Shown: positions 1-9,819, counted from the first letter of the stretch. The stretch is DNA of 64,000 nucleotides from G963665085 sp963665085 (GCA_963665085.2 CAXXXS010000001.1:2046001-2110000), one strand, 5' to 3'. A program made the numbers and translations. The notes: generated by a model from the letters alone, not told the origin.

Positions 1-479
1 TCTACAGGTTTGTTCTCACCGTATCTACTTGTATATCCTTTAATGAATTCATCGCGCGTTTTATCGTCGATTGTTATTTCATATTGAGGTACTTTATCTT
101 TCTTGGTAAATTTAATTTCAAGCTCTGGTGCAAGGCCAATATTATAAGTAAATTCAAATTCAGAATCAGTTTCCCAGTTTATTTCTGGTTTTTCTTTTTC
201 TGATGGTAAAGGCTCACCCAGAATATTAAGCTTTTCATCAGTGATATATTTTGAAAGATTTTCGCTGATAAGTTTATTGATTTCGTCGACCATTACAGGT
301 ATTCTATACATTTTATTAATCATGCCCATAGGCACTTTACCCGGACGGAAACCATTTATATTTGCTTTTTTTCGGTAATCTTTAAGAACATTATTTACAC
401 GTTCATCGTAATCTGTTTTTTCGATTTTCAACTTAATTGAAGAATTAAGCTCATCTATTTTTTCGCTTGTAATATTCAT
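1..479 (-). CDS. tig: Trigger factor, N-terminal part (gene runs off the window)
   Basis: The reverse complement from ATG at 477-479 reads MNITSEKIDELNSSIKLKIE and continues open to base 1, giving about 159 residues. The GFRPGKVPMGMI segment near residues 43-54 is the ribosome-docking loop typical of trigger factor, the ribosome-associated folding chaperone and prolyl isomerase. The fragment covers the ribosome-binding domain and the beginning of the rest of the protein; the C-terminus lies outside the window. A Leu tRNA gene lies upstream on the same strand. Identification is by motif recognition. Confidence 0.9.
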   Translation of the reverse strand, partial: MNITSEKIDELNSSIKLKIEKTDYDERVNNVLKDYRKKANINGFRPGKVPMGMINKMYRIPVMVDEINKLISENLSKYITDEKLNILGEPLPSEKEKPEINWETDSEFEFTYNIGLAPELEIKFTKKDKVPQYEITIDDKTRDEFIKGYTSRYGENKPV

Positions 480-560
480 AACTAGCCACTTAAATTAAAT
501 ATTGTAAAAAAACCGCTCTAAATTCAACGATGAAATCGCGATTTTGAGCGGTTGATATTG

Positions 561-642
561 TGCGGATGAAGGGACTCGAACCCCCACGCCGTAAGGCACT
601 AGATCCTAAGTCTAGCGCGGCTACCAATTACGCCACATCCGC
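561..642 (-). tRNA. tRNA-Leu (anticodon TAG)
   Basis: The minus strand folds as a class II tRNA. It has a 7-bp acceptor stem GCGGATG/CATCCGC with discriminator A, and a D arm with GTAATTGGTAGCC. The anticodon arm is CTAGA-CTTAGGA-TCTAG with anticodon TAG. A long variable arm TGCC-TTAC-GGCG and a T arm GTGGGGGTTCGAGTCCC follow. No CCA is encoded. The long variable arm and the anticodon agree on leucine. Confidence 0.96.
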
Positions 643-792
643 AAAAACGTCGCAAAGGTAATAAAATTTTTATATTGCAAGCCTTCTTTTTTAAAGAGTT
701 TGAAATTTATGTGGTTTTTCGTTTCGTTTTAATTTTAAAAAACTGATTAATAGTGGTTTATTTCTTTAAAAAAATATTTAAAAATATTAATT

Positions 793-1515
793 CTATCGAA
801 GTTCAAAGTTTTTACCCAGATATACCCTTCTAACTCTTTCGTCTGCTGCCAATTCTTCGTCTGTCCCTGATTTCAATATTTCACCTTCAAACAATAAATA
901 GGCCCTATCTGTAATTGAAAGTGTTTCATGAACATTGTGATCGGTTATGATTACTCCGATATTTTTCGATTTTAATGTTTTTACAATTTCCTGGATATCT
1001 TCTACTGCAATCGGGTCTACTCCTGCAAAAGGTTCGTCAAGAAGAATAAATTTGGGATCAATGGCTAAAGCCCTGGCAATCTCGGTTCTTCTTCTTTCTC
1101 CACCGGATAGTTGTATTCCAAGACTTTTTCTGATTTTAGTTAGCCCAAATTCTTTTAATAATTCTTCTGTTCTTTGACGCTGATCTCTTTTTGAGAGATG
1201 CGATAGTTCCAAAACAGATAGAATATTATCTTCAACACTTAATTTTCTGAAAACTGAAGCTTCTTGTGCCAAGTAGCCAATACCTCGTTGTGCTCTTTTA
1301 TAAACAGGTAGTTTTGTTATATTCTCATCCTCAAGGTAAATATCACCTTGGTTTGGAGTAATTAATCCAACAATCATATAAAAGGATGTTGTTTTGCCTG
1401 CTCCATTAGGGCCCAGTAATCCAACAATTTCACCTTGAGTTACTTCAATCGAAACACCTTTTACAACAGTTCGATTTCGGTATTTTTTTACAAGATTCTC
1501 AGTTCGTAACTTCAT
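793..1515 (-). CDS. lptB: LPS export ABC transporter ATP-binding protein LptB
   Basis: This is a 240-residue ATPase that powers extraction of lipopolysaccharide from the inner membrane with LptF/LptG. The Walker A motif GPNGAGKTT is at residues 35-43, the LSGGERRR signature follows in mid-protein, then Walker B FILLDEPFAGVDP and the H-loop IITDHNVHETL. The LDEPFAGVDPIAVEDIQ and ITDHNVHETL strings are characteristic of LptB rather than of other ABC ATPases. The start ATG overlaps the stop of the upstream 64-residue gene (TAATG), so translational coupling is likely. No permease genes are adjacent, which is usual because lptFG lie elsewhere. Confidence 0.93.
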   Translation of the reverse strand: MKLRTENLVKKYRNRTVVKGVSIEVTQGEIVGLLGPNGAGKTTSFYMIVGLITPNQGDIYLEDENITKLPVYKRAQRGIGYLAQEASVFRKLSVEDNILSVLELSHLSKRDQRQRTEELLKEFGLTKIRKSLGIQLSGGERRRTEIARALAIDPKFILLDEPFAGVDPIAVEDIQEIVKTLKSKNIGVIITDHNVHETLSITDRAYLLFEGEILKSGTDEELAADERVRRVYLGKNFELR

Positions 1516-1709
1516 TAATATCTTTTAAAATGCTCTTTAAAATCTTTAACTTCCAACTTATCAAAGGATCCATCTTTATAATAAACTCGATAGAAGGATG
1601 GTTTATCTCCAATTGAACCAATAAAGTCAAAATCAAAATATTGATTTACTTCAAATATTTTGCCATTTGAAGAAACTTTAAAATTTTTTATGCATTTACA
1701 TTTTGCCAT
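1515..1709 (-). CDS. Small conserved-looking protein of unknown function
   Basis: This is a 64-residue lysine-rich soluble protein (MAKCKCIKNFKV..., ending KEHFKRY) with no signal peptide or membrane segment. Its stop codon overlaps the lptB start by one base, which argues for real translation and coupling. The two closely spaced N-terminal cysteines (C4, C6) are visible but no metal motif is evident. I do not recognise the family. It is called mainly because of the tight arrangement with lptB. Confidence 0.6.
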   Translation of the reverse strand: MAKCKCIKNFKVSSNGKIFEVNQYFDFDFIGSIGDKPSFYRVYYKDGSFDKLEVKDFKEHFKRY

Positions 1710-1806
1710 CTAATGGATTTTTTTTGTTTAGGTTGCGAAACTAATGTTTAAACTTTAATTTAATTTTAAATTATTATTTTTTTACGGCAATTTCTTACAC
1801 TTTTTT

Positions 1807-2652
1807 TTAATTTTTCACAGGCTTATTATCTTCCATTTCTTTTTTTTGTTTTTTAATCAATGAACGAGAGATGGAAATGCCAACTTCATATAAAACTAAA
1901 AGAGGTAAAGAAACCAATACCTGACTAAAAATATCTGGAGGAGTTATAATTGCAGATAATATTAGAATTAACACAAGAGAATGTTTTCTGTATTTTTTTA
2001 GAAACTCTGGTGTTACAAGTCCAACTTTAGTAAGAAAATAGGCAAGGATAGGTAATTCAAAAACGACTCCGGCAGCTAACGAAATAGATGCTACAGTAGT
2101 CATATAGCTTGTTAGGCTGATTCTGTTTGCAACTTCGCCACTTACTGAATAAGAGCCCAGAAAATGAACTGAAAGCGGAACAATCAGATAATAACCAAAG
2201 AGTACCCCGAGCATAAATAAGAAAGAACTAAAAAAAACTGCACCTTTAGCAACATTTTTCTCATTTGAGTATAATGCTGGGGCAACAAATCTCCAAAGTT
2301 CCCAAAATACATAAGGAAAGGCAACAATAAAACCGGCAATTAGAGAAACAATGATATGGGTTGAAAACTGTCCGGCCATTTTAATGTTTATGAGTTCCAG
2401 CGGTTGTGAATTAATACAGAGTCTTTTTAACCCGATGAAATTACCAAAGTGACAGAAATTTCTGTTGGTAAAAAAATCAGGGGATTTTGGGGCAATTAAA
2501 ATAACATCAAAAACTATTTTTTTGAAAATAAACGCTACAATAGCAACTATTATAATTGATGTAATTGCTCGTACTAAATGCCATCGAAGCTCTTCAAGAT
2601 GCTCCAGAAAACTCATGTCCCCCTCGTTGTTGGTATCCTTAGAATTTGTCAT
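1807..2652 (-). CDS. tatC: Sec-independent (twin-arginine) translocase subunit TatC
   Basis: This 281-residue polytopic membrane protein is the substrate-recognising core of the Tat pathway. The N-terminal MSFLEHLEELRWHLVRAI is the TatC hallmark. Conserved cytoplasmic and membrane stretches follow, including FPYVFWELWRFVAPALY, LFMLGVLFGYYLIVPL and ITPPDIFSQVLVSLPLLVLYE. An insertion around residues 55-90 relative to proteobacterial TatC is common in Bacteroidota. The tail after the last helix is short and lysine-rich. It lies alone between the lptB pair and divergent recQ. Confidence 0.95.
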   Translation of the reverse strand: MTNSKDTNNEGDMSFLEHLEELRWHLVRAITSIIIVAIVAFIFKKIVFDVILIAPKSPDFFTNRNFCHFGNFIGLKRLCINSQPLELINIKMAGQFSTHIIVSLIAGFIVAFPYVFWELWRFVAPALYSNEKNVAKGAVFFSSFLFMLGVLFGYYLIVPLSVHFLGSYSVSGEVANRISLTSYMTTVASISLAAGVVFELPILAYFLTKVGLVTPEFLKKYRKHSLVLILILSAIITPPDIFSQVLVSLPLLVLYEVGISISRSLIKKQKKEMEDNKPVKN

Positions 2653-2864
2653 AATTAAGTGTTAAGCTTTTAATCTAAAATTTTTATTCTTCTTCGATTA
2701 AAGAATTATTTCGTAAATTTAGCGTACAAAAGTATTGAAATTTTGATTACACAATATATGATGTAACATAATTACTTATTATGCGTTAAAAATCAGCAGA
2801 ATAGGTTTGTTCGTCATGTTATTTTCAAGAAGAATATTAAAAATATAAATAGTATAAGTAAGGT

Positions 2865-5051
2865 ATGGGTGCTGTTAAGCAGGTATCGTTGATTGATGTA
2901 CTAAAAAAACATTTTGGTTTCAATAGTTTTAAAGGTAATCAGGAGATTATTATAAAAAACGTGTTAGATGGTAATGACACGTTTGTTCTAATGCCAACTG
3001 GTGGCGGAAAATCGTTGTGCTATCAATTGCCATCGTTGATTTTGGAAGGAACGGCGATTGTAATTTCTCCTTTAATTGCATTAATGAAGAACCAGGTTGA
3101 TGCGATGAGAAGTTTTAGTGAAGAAGAAGGGATAGCTCATTTTCTAAATTCATCATTAACAAAAAGTGAAATTGTTAAGGTTAAAGAAGACGTAAAAGCG
3201 CGTAAAACAAGGTTGTTATATGTTGCCCCGGAATCCTTAACTAAGGAAGAAAATGTTGAATTCCTGAAAAGCATAAAAATTTCATTTTATGCAATTGATG
3301 AGGCTCACTGTATTTCAGAATGGGGGCATGATTTCAGGCCAGAGTATAGAAGAATAAGGCCTATTATTAATGAAATAGGTGTTGCCCCTCTTATAGCCTT
3401 AACAGCTACAGCCACACCCAAGGTTCAAAATGATATCCAGAAGAACCTGAGTATGCTTGATGCAAATGTTTATAAATCTTCATTTAGGAGAGAAAATTTG
3501 TATTATGAGATAAGGCCTAAAATTAACGCCACTAAAGAAGTTATTAAATTTGTAAAGAATAATCCTGGTAAATCAGGTATTATATATTGTTTGAGCCGTA
3601 AAAAAGTTGAGGAACTTGCAGAATCATTAAAGGTTAATGGCATAAAAGCACTTCCGTATCATGCAGGAATGGATTCATCGACAAGGGCATCAAATCAGGA
3701 TTTTTTCTTAATGGAAGAAGCGGATGTTATTGTTGCCACAATTGCCTTTGGAATGGGGATTGACAAGCCAGATGTTCGGTTTGTAATCCATTACGATATG
3801 CCGAAAAGTTTAGAAGGCTATTACCAGGAGACAGGTAGGGCCGGGCGAGATGGTGGTGAAGGCAGGTGTATTGCTTTTTACCGCTATAAAGATATTCAGA
3901 AGCTTGAAAAATTTATGCAAGGAAAACCTGTGGCAGAGCAGGAAATTGGTAAGCAATTATTGCTTGAGACAGTTAGTTATGCCGAATCATCGGTATGTCG
4001 CCCAAAACAGTTGCTAGCCTATTTTGGCGAGACCATGGAAGGGAAATGCGATAACTGCGATAACTGTCTGAATCCTAAAAAGCAATTTGAAGGGAAGGAA
4101 TATATAGTACAGGTTTTAGAAACTGTTCTGGCAGTAAAAGAAAAGTTTAAGTTAGAACATGTTGCTAAAGTATTGATAGGAGAAAAAGATTCAGAGATAA
4201 AATCATATAAACATGATGACCTTGAAGTTTTTGGTCAAGGTTCTGAAAAAGACAAGAGGTTTTGGCAAGCAGTAATAAGACAGGCACTTATTGTTAAATT
4301 TCTTGATAAGGATATTGAAAATTATGGACTTCTGCAAATAACAGAAAGAGGCAGGGCGTTTTTACAAAAGCCTGTTTCTTTCATGCTTACTGAGGATCAT
4401 GATTATGATGATATGTCAGAAGATGATTCTACAGCAGGTGGAAGAACTGCTGTTGTTGATAATGAGATTTTTCAGATTTTAAAAGATCTGCGAAAGAAAA
4501 CAGCAAAAAAACTCAACTTACCTCCATTTGTTATTTTCCAGGATCCATCACTAGAGGATATGGCAACTCAATACCCGATTAGCATGGAAGAACTCCAAAA
4601 TATAGTTGGTGTTGGAGCTGGAAAAGCTAAAAAGTACGGAAAAGAGTTTGTTGAAGTAATTAAGAAATACGTTGAAGAAAAAGATATTACGAGGCCTCAG
4701 GATATGGTGGTTAAATCCATCGTAAATAAGTCTGGATTAAAAGTATACATTATTCAGAGTATAGACAGGAAAATGTCCCTTTCTGATATTGCAGATGCAA
4801 AAAGTTTGGAGATGAGTGATTTACTTACCGAGATAGAGTCTATTGTAAATTCAGGAACAAGGCTGGATATAAATTATTATATCGATGAAGTACTTGATGA
4901 AGATCATCAGGAAGAAGTATATGATTATTTCAAGGAAGATGCTGAATCTGAATCTATCGAAGAGGCCTTGAAGGAACTTGGCGAAGATGAATATTCAGAG
5001 GAGGATATCAGGCTGATGCGAATTAAGTTTATATCAGAATTTGGTAATTAA
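2865..5051 (+). CDS. recQ: ATP-dependent DNA helicase RecQ
   Basis: This 728-residue SF2 3'-5' DNA helicase acts in recombination and repair. Walker A TGGGKS is at residues 45-50 and DEAH at 145-148, inside the RecQ-specific AIDEAHCISEWGHDFRPEYRR context. SAT motif LTATATPKV and motif VI QETGRAGRDG follow. The RecQ-Ct zinc site is visible as a cysteine in SSVCRPKQLL plus CDNCDNC near residue 400. An HRDC domain sits around residues 535-610 and a helical tail follows. The length fits Bacteroidota RecQ with its C-terminal extension. It is divergent from tatC across 212 bp. Confidence 0.95.
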   Translation: MGAVKQVSLIDVLKKHFGFNSFKGNQEIIIKNVLDGNDTFVLMPTGGGKSLCYQLPSLILEGTAIVISPLIALMKNQVDAMRSFSEEEGIAHFLNSSLTKSEIVKVKEDVKARKTRLLYVAPESLTKEENVEFLKSIKISFYAIDEAHCISEWGHDFRPEYRRIRPIINEIGVAPLIALTATATPKVQNDIQKNLSMLDANVYKSSFRRENLYYEIRPKINATKEVIKFVKNNPGKSGIIYCLSRKKVEELAESLKVNGIKALPYHAGMDSSTRASNQDFFLMEEADVIVATIAFGMGIDKPDVRFVIHYDMPKSLEGYYQETGRAGRDGGEGRCIAFYRYKDIQKLEKFMQGKPVAEQEIGKQLLLETVSYAESSVCRPKQLLAYFGETMEGKCDNCDNCLNPKKQFEGKEYIVQVLETVLAVKEKFKLEHVAKVLIGEKDSEIKSYKHDDLEVFGQGSEKDKRFWQAVIRQALIVKFLDKDIENYGLLQITERGRAFLQKPVSFMLTEDHDYDDMSEDDSTAGGRTAVVDNEIFQILKDLRKKTAKKLNLPPFVIFQDPSLEDMATQYPISMEELQNIVGVGAGKAKKYGKEFVEVIKKYVEEKDITRPQDMVVKSIVNKSGLKVYIIQSIDRKMSLSDIADAKSLEMSDLLTEIESIVNSGTRLDINYYIDEVLDEDHQEEVYDYFKEDAESESIEEALKELGEDEYSEEDIRLMRIKFISEFGN

Positions 5052-5091
5052 AAAGTTTACCTTTACCCCAATAAAATAGAAACAACAACTT

Positions 5092-5982
5092 TTGGAAAAA
5101 GTACTTCAGATTAATAATGTCACTAAACGATACCCGAGGATAACAGCTGTATCTGATTTTTCATTAACCATAAATAAAGGTGAGACCTATGGAATATTGG
5201 GCCCTAATGGAAGTGGAAAAACTACAATTATTTCTGTAATTACAGGTGTAATTTCCCCTAATACGGGTAATTACTCCTGGTTTGGATCAGGGAATGCAGA
5301 TTTCCTCAGAAAGAAAATAGGCTCATTGGTTGAAGTCCCCAATTTTTACCCTTATTTAACACTTGAAAAAAACTTAGAAATTGTTTCAGTTATTAAAGGC
5401 ATTTCTAAGAATGATATTGACCGGGTCCTGAAATTAACAGGTTTGTTAGATCGTAAAAATGATCGGTTTTATAGCCTTTCACTAGGACTTAAACAGCGAT
5501 TGGCTATAGCATCAACATTATTAGGAGATCCTGAGGTGTTAATTCTGGATGAACCAACAAATGGCCTCGACCCGGAAGGAATTGCAGAAGTTAGAAATCT
5601 TTTAATTGAAGAAGGTAAAAAAGGTAAGACGATTATCCTCGCAAGTCATATACTGGATGAAGTAGAGAAAATTTGTTCTCATGTGGCAATCCTCAAAGAA
5701 GGGAAATTATTGGCAAATGGTAATGTTAATAATCTGCTTACCATGGACGAGGTTGTTGTTTTGGAAAGTGAAAACATTAATCTTCTTGATTCTGTGTTAA
5801 AAGAAAAAGAGCTTGTAAAATGGACAAAGACTGATCAAGTTAGTCTTAAAGCCGGCTTGAAGGAAGGAATGACTCCCAGAGAATTAAATAAAGTTTTATT
5901 CGAGAACAACATTGTTTTGTCTAGACTAGAATTAGAAAAAGATAAACTAGAAGCACAGTTTCTTGAACTTGTTAAGGAATAG
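5092..5982 (+). CDS. ABC transporter ATP-binding protein (ABC-2/bacitracin-exporter type)
   Basis: This 296-residue ATPase has Walker A GPNGSGKTT near residue 37, a degenerate signature LSLGLKQRLAIASTLL, Walker B VLILDEPTNGLDPEG and an H-loop ASHILDEVEKICSH. A 70-residue C-terminal extension follows, as in ATPases that pair with ABC-2 permeases. The start is TTG at 5092; no in-frame ATG gives a complete N-terminal strand. The next gene, 12 bp downstream, encodes the partner permease, so the pair is probably one exporter or an ABC-2 system of unknown substrate. Confidence 0.88.
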   Translation: MEKVLQINNVTKRYPRITAVSDFSLTINKGETYGILGPNGSGKTTIISVITGVISPNTGNYSWFGSGNADFLRKKIGSLVEVPNFYPYLTLEKNLEIVSVIKGISKNDIDRVLKLTGLLDRKNDRFYSLSLGLKQRLAIASTLLGDPEVLILDEPTNGLDPEGIAEVRNLLIEEGKKGKTIILASHILDEVEKICSHVAILKEGKLLANGNVNNLLTMDEVVVLESENINLLDSVLKEKELVKWTKTDQVSLKAGLKEGMTPRELNKVLFENNIVLSRLELEKDKLEAQFLELVKE

Positions 5983-5994
5983 AAATATTGATTG

Positions 5995-6798
5995 ATGAAA
6001 GAGCTACTAAAAATAGAATATATAAAAGGGATTAATAACAGGGCAGTTAAGACTTCTTTAATACTTTACCTGGCAATTTTTCTTGTCGTATTTATAGTCT
6101 TTTCTCAAGTTGAACTTGCAATTCCCGGATTTAATATCAGAAGGTTATATCGATTTCCCGGAGTTTGGACATCTACTACCTGGCTGGCAAGTTGGCTTAA
6201 TATTCTTTTAGCAATTATTGTAATTTCACATACAGGCAATGAATTTACTTTTCGTACTTTCAAACAACATGTGATAGATGGATTATCGCGTCAGCAACTT
6301 TTATATGGGAAAGTGTTAGTTGTACTAATATTATCCTTAGCTTCCAGCGTGCTTGTAGGGTTTTCTGCTGTTATTTCTGATTTGTTTTTCGGAGTCAGGC
6401 AGAGTACAGAAGAAAGTTTTGTTCAATATTTACCTCAATTCTTTTTACAATCATTTGCCTATATGAGCCTGGCTTTAATGTTGACATTATTAATAAAGAA
6501 CCCTGCGCTTTCAATCGTTGTTTTTATTCTTTACCGAATAGTCATCGAACCACTAGTAAGACTATCTGTTGGAGTTGAGTACAGGCACTTCTTCCCATCA
6601 AAGGCAATAGGAAATTTAACTCCTAATATTATTGATTTAGTTGGGACAGCAGGGGCAAATTATCAGGAACTCGATTTAAAAGATGCGGAGTTTCTATTAT
6701 ATAAATCACCTGAATTATTAAATGTGGCAATTGTTGTAATTTATATTATTATATTTTTGGGTATTTCTGTTAGTTTACTTTCAAAAAAAGATTTTTAA
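5995..6798 (+). CDS. ABC-2 family transporter permease
   Basis: This protein of about 267 residues has roughly six predicted membrane spans, starting with LILYLAIFLVVFIVFSQ and ending with VAIVVIYIIIFLGISVSLL, then a basic SKKDF tail. The HTGNEFTFRTFKQHVIDGLSR loop is typical of ABC-2 permeases. ATG at 5995 is preferred over an in-frame TTG three bases upstream. It follows the ATPase gene by 12 bp, so the two are almost certainly co-transcribed. The substrate cannot be told from the sequence. Confidence 0.85.
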   Translation: MKELLKIEYIKGINNRAVKTSLILYLAIFLVVFIVFSQVELAIPGFNIRRLYRFPGVWTSTTWLASWLNILLAIIVISHTGNEFTFRTFKQHVIDGLSRQQLLYGKVLVVLILSLASSVLVGFSAVISDLFFGVRQSTEESFVQYLPQFFLQSFAYMSLALMLTLLIKNPALSIVVFILYRIVIEPLVRLSVGVEYRHFFPSKAIGNLTPNIIDLVGTAGANYQELDLKDAEFLLYKSPELLNVAIVVIYIIIFLGISVSLLSKKDF

Positions 6799-6882
6799 AT
6801 ATACTATTACCTTAAGTCGTCATCTCGTATAATATTTGTAAATTAGATCTGACCAGTTTTCAAATTAAAAAAATCATAAAGT

Positions 6883-7905
6883 ATGAAGAGATTTTACAAT
6901 TTCCTATTGGTAGTTTCTGTTTCATCAGCAATTTCGGCTCAAAATGTAGTATTAACTCATAACAACCATGCATTATCTGCAGATAATACCAATCAGATGA
7001 AACTAACAAAGTATGTTTCTCCCGGAAATGGCGGAGAGAATATGTTGTGGGACTTCTCTAATCTTGAAGAAGTGAACGATTTTGAAGGATTTATTAAGTC
7101 GTCTTATGAAGTGGATGAAGAAAATATATTTCCTGAGTCTAATGTTGTTTTAAATGAATTCGGAAATAAGTTTTATTTTAAACTAAATGAAGAGTCTTTG
7201 GAGCAATATGGAATGGCCAGCAGCAGCGGAAAAGTTGTTATTGAATACGATCGGCCTTATGTTAAAATGAAGTATCCATTCCAATATGGAAATAGTTTTA
7301 CAGGTAGTTATGGAGGAACATATAAATCTTCAAATCTTGAGGTTGAAATTGATGGGACATACGAAGTTGAAGCAGATGGTTATGGAAAACTAATTCTTCC
7401 TGATGGTGTGGAAATTAAAAATACACTCAGGGTGGTGTCAAAAAGATTGTATACAAGAAAATTTTCAAATCCCAATGATGTCGAAATTATTACTTACAGA
7501 TGGTACAATGACACTGAAAGATTTCCATTATTGGTTTTAACTACGATTAAATCTACAACAAATGGTAAATCCAGTACATCGTATCAGGCTGCTTACAGGG
7601 AGACTGTGGCGACAGCTATCGAAGAAATAGATGTGGAATTATTTGATGTTAAAATTTATCCTAATCCATTTGAGAATCAGTTCACAATCGATTATAGTGT
7701 TCAAAAAGATGCAGATATTCTAATTGAACTTTATGATAACACAGGAAAGAAAGTAAAAACATTAGTGGAGAATAAACTTCAGCAAGGAAATTATACATAT
7801 CAATACAACGCGAAAGAGAATAATTTGTCTCAAGGAGTTTATTTTATTAATTATTTAGTAGATGGAAAATTAACCTCAACGAAAAAAATCGTTCAGGCAA
7901 AATAA
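6883..7905 (+). CDS. Secreted protein with type IX secretion C-terminal sorting domain
   Basis: This 340-residue protein begins with a signal peptide (MKRFYNFLLVVSVSSAISAQ). It ends with a Por-type sorting domain: YPNPFENQFTIDYSV near residue 257, IELYDNTGKKVKTLV, and a terminal GVYFINYLVDGKLTSTKKIVQ. Such domains direct transport across the outer membrane by T9SS and attachment to the cell surface. The central 230 residues are beta-rich and match no catalytic family I recognise. It is monocistronic and followed by a clear terminator. Confidence 0.87.
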   Translation: MKRFYNFLLVVSVSSAISAQNVVLTHNNHALSADNTNQMKLTKYVSPGNGGENMLWDFSNLEEVNDFEGFIKSSYEVDEENIFPESNVVLNEFGNKFYFKLNEESLEQYGMASSSGKVVIEYDRPYVKMKYPFQYGNSFTGSYGGTYKSSNLEVEIDGTYEVEADGYGKLILPDGVEIKNTLRVVSKRLYTRKFSNPNDVEIITYRWYNDTERFPLLVLTTIKSTTNGKSSTSYQAAYRETVATAIEEIDVELFDVKIYPNPFENQFTIDYSVQKDADILIELYDNTGKKVKTLVENKLQQGNYTYQYNAKENNLSQGVYFINYLVDGKLTSTKKIVQAK

Positions 7906-7924
7906 TTTTTTTATAATAAAATAT

Positions 7925-7958
7925 AGCCCATACAGCTTGTGTTGTGTGGGCTTTTTTA
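7925..7958 (+). terminator. Rho-independent terminator after the T9SS cargo gene
   Basis: AGCCCATACA (7925-7934) pairs with TGTGTGGGCT (7943-7952) through ten base pairs including one G-T wobble. The loop is 8 nt and a T-rich tract follows directly. Confidence 0.85.
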
Positions 7959-7974
7959 TTTTCTTACACGAACC

Positions 7975-8006
7975 TTTCTCAACATTCAGCCGATATTCTA
8001 TCTTTG
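7975..8006 (+). promoter_or_regulatory. Predicted Bacteroidota-type promoter of lysS
   Basis: TATCTTTG at 7999-8006 is an exact match to the Bacteroidota -7 consensus TAnnTTTG. TTTC at 7975-7978, spaced 20 nt upstream, is a three-of-four match to the -33 TTTG. The predicted start site is about 20 bp before the lysS ATG, giving a short leader. Confidence 0.6.
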
Positions 8007-8031
8007 CACAAATTTTTAATAGAAGTAGAAA

Positions 8032-9756
8032 ATGAATATGACTGGCCTGAGTGAACAGGAGCAATTAAGAAGAAAATCATTAGAAGAGCTAAGGAAACTA
8101 GGAATTAACCCATATCCGGCAGAAAGATATGAATCAAATATTACCACAAAGGAAATAAAGAAACAGTTTGATCCTGAAAAGAATAATTTACAGGATGTAA
8201 TTATTTCAGGAAGGATTATGAGCCGCCGTATCATGGGGAGTGCTTCGTTTGCTGAGATTCAGGATCACACGGGCCGTATACAGGTATATTTTCGGCGCGA
8301 TGATCTTTGTCCTGATGAAGACAAAACCATGTACAATTCAGTTTTTAAGAAATTGTTAGACATAGGTGATATCATTGGAATCAAAGGTTTTGTTTTTAAA
8401 ACACAGGTAGGGGAGACTTCTGTTCATGTAACAGAATTTAAGGTGTTGAGCAAGGCGCTTCGCCCATTACCCATCGTAAAAGAAAAAGATGGTAAAGTTT
8501 ATGACGCTGTTACAGATCCGGAAATACGTTATCGTCAGCGTTATGTTGATTTAATTGTAAATCCAGGGGTTCGTGAGGTTTTTGAGAAGAGAACAAAAAT
8601 TATGAATTCGTTCAGAGAATTGTTTAACTCAAAAGGATATCTTGAAGTTGAAACTCCTGTTTTACAACCAATTCCTGGTGGAGCTGCAGCAAGACCATTT
8701 ATTACCCATCATAATTATCTTGATATCCCATTATATCTTCGTATTGCCAATGAGTTATACCTAAAAAGACTTATTGTTGGCGGTTACGATGGCGTTTATG
8801 AGTTTGCAAAAGATTTCCGTAACGAGGGAATGGATCGTTCGCATAACCCGGAATTTACGGTCATGGAAATTTATGTAGCCTACAAAGATTATAACTGGAT
8901 GATGGATTTTACCGAAGAAATGATCGAGAAAGCTTGTCTTGATATTCATGGTAAAACAGAAGTTCAGGTAGGAGATAAGACTATTGATTTTAAAAGGCCA
9001 TTTAAACGAATTACCATGCTTGATTCAATTAAAGAGCATACAGGAATCGATATTAATGGGATGAATGAAACTCAGCTTAAGGAAGTTTGTAAAAAACTGA
9101 ATGTTGAGTTTGATGAATCAATGGGAAAAGGAAAGCTAATAGATGAAATTTTTGGAGAGAAATGTGAGGGTAATTATATTCAACCTACATTTATTATGGA
9201 TTATCCCGTAGAAATGTCTCCACTATGTAAAAAACACAGGAATAATCCTGAGTTGACAGAGCGTTTCGAATTGATGGTTAACGGAAAAGAACTTTGTAAT
9301 GCATATTCTGAGTTAAACGATCCGATCGACCAGCTTGAACGGTTCCAGGATCAACTTAAGTTATCTGAAAAAGGCGATGATGAGGCAATGTACATTGATA
9401 TGGACTTTGTTCGTGCACTCGAATATGGAATGCCTCCAACCTCAGGAATGGGTATTGGAATTGATAGGTTAACAATGCTTCTGACTAACCAACCAAGTAT
9501 CCAGGATGTGTTGTTTTTTCCACAGATGCGTCCGGAGAAAAAAGAACAGGTTGATTCAAAAGAAAAATTTGTTGAGGCTGGAATTCCTGAGGAGTGGGCA
9601 GATGTTGTAATTCAGCTTGGCTATAAGACTGTTTCGAAAGTTAAAGAATACGATAAACCCGGTAAATTCCATCAGGAATTATGTGGTTTTAACAAGAAAA
9701 ATAAATTAGGCCTTCAGAATCCAACTATGGATGAAGTTGAAAAGTGGATTGCCTAA
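8032..9756 (+). CDS. lysS: Lysine--tRNA ligase (class II)
   Basis: This 574-residue enzyme charges tRNA-Lys. An N-terminal OB-fold anticodon-binding domain (ISGRIMSRRIMGSASFAEIQDHTGRIQVYF, about residues 62-92) precedes the class II catalytic core. Motif 2 is FRNEGMDRSHNPEFTVMEIYVAY and motif 3 is GMGIGIDRLTMLLT. A C-terminal extension of about 70 residues after the catalytic core is typical of Bacteroidota LysS. Two ATGs six bases apart (8032, 8038) could both serve; the first is used here. Confidence 0.97.
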   Translation: MNMTGLSEQEQLRRKSLEELRKLGINPYPAERYESNITTKEIKKQFDPEKNNLQDVIISGRIMSRRIMGSASFAEIQDHTGRIQVYFRRDDLCPDEDKTMYNSVFKKLLDIGDIIGIKGFVFKTQVGETSVHVTEFKVLSKALRPLPIVKEKDGKVYDAVTDPEIRYRQRYVDLIVNPGVREVFEKRTKIMNSFRELFNSKGYLEVETPVLQPIPGGAAARPFITHHNYLDIPLYLRIANELYLKRLIVGGYDGVYEFAKDFRNEGMDRSHNPEFTVMEIYVAYKDYNWMMDFTEEMIEKACLDIHGKTEVQVGDKTIDFKRPFKRITMLDSIKEHTGIDINGMNETQLKEVCKKLNVEFDESMGKGKLIDEIFGEKCEGNYIQPTFIMDYPVEMSPLCKKHRNNPELTERFELMVNGKELCNAYSELNDPIDQLERFQDQLKLSEKGDDEAMYIDMDFVRALEYGMPPTSGMGIGIDRLTMLLTNQPSIQDVLFFPQMRPEKKEQVDSKEKFVEAGIPEEWADVVIQLGYKTVSKVKEYDKPGKFHQELCGFNKKNKLGLQNPTMDEVEKWIA

Positions 9757-9776
9757 TTTAAAATAAACATTTTGAT

Positions 9777-9812
9777 CTGGCAGCGTTGAAAACCTGCCAG
9801 TGTCTTTTCTTT
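9777..9812 (+). terminator. Likely lysS terminator
   Basis: CTGGCAG (9777-9783) and CTGCCAG (9794-9800) form a perfect 7-bp stem with a 10-nt loop. TGTCTTTTCTTT follows. It lies 20 bp after the lysS stop. Confidence 0.65.
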
Positions 9813-9819
9813 AAGAATT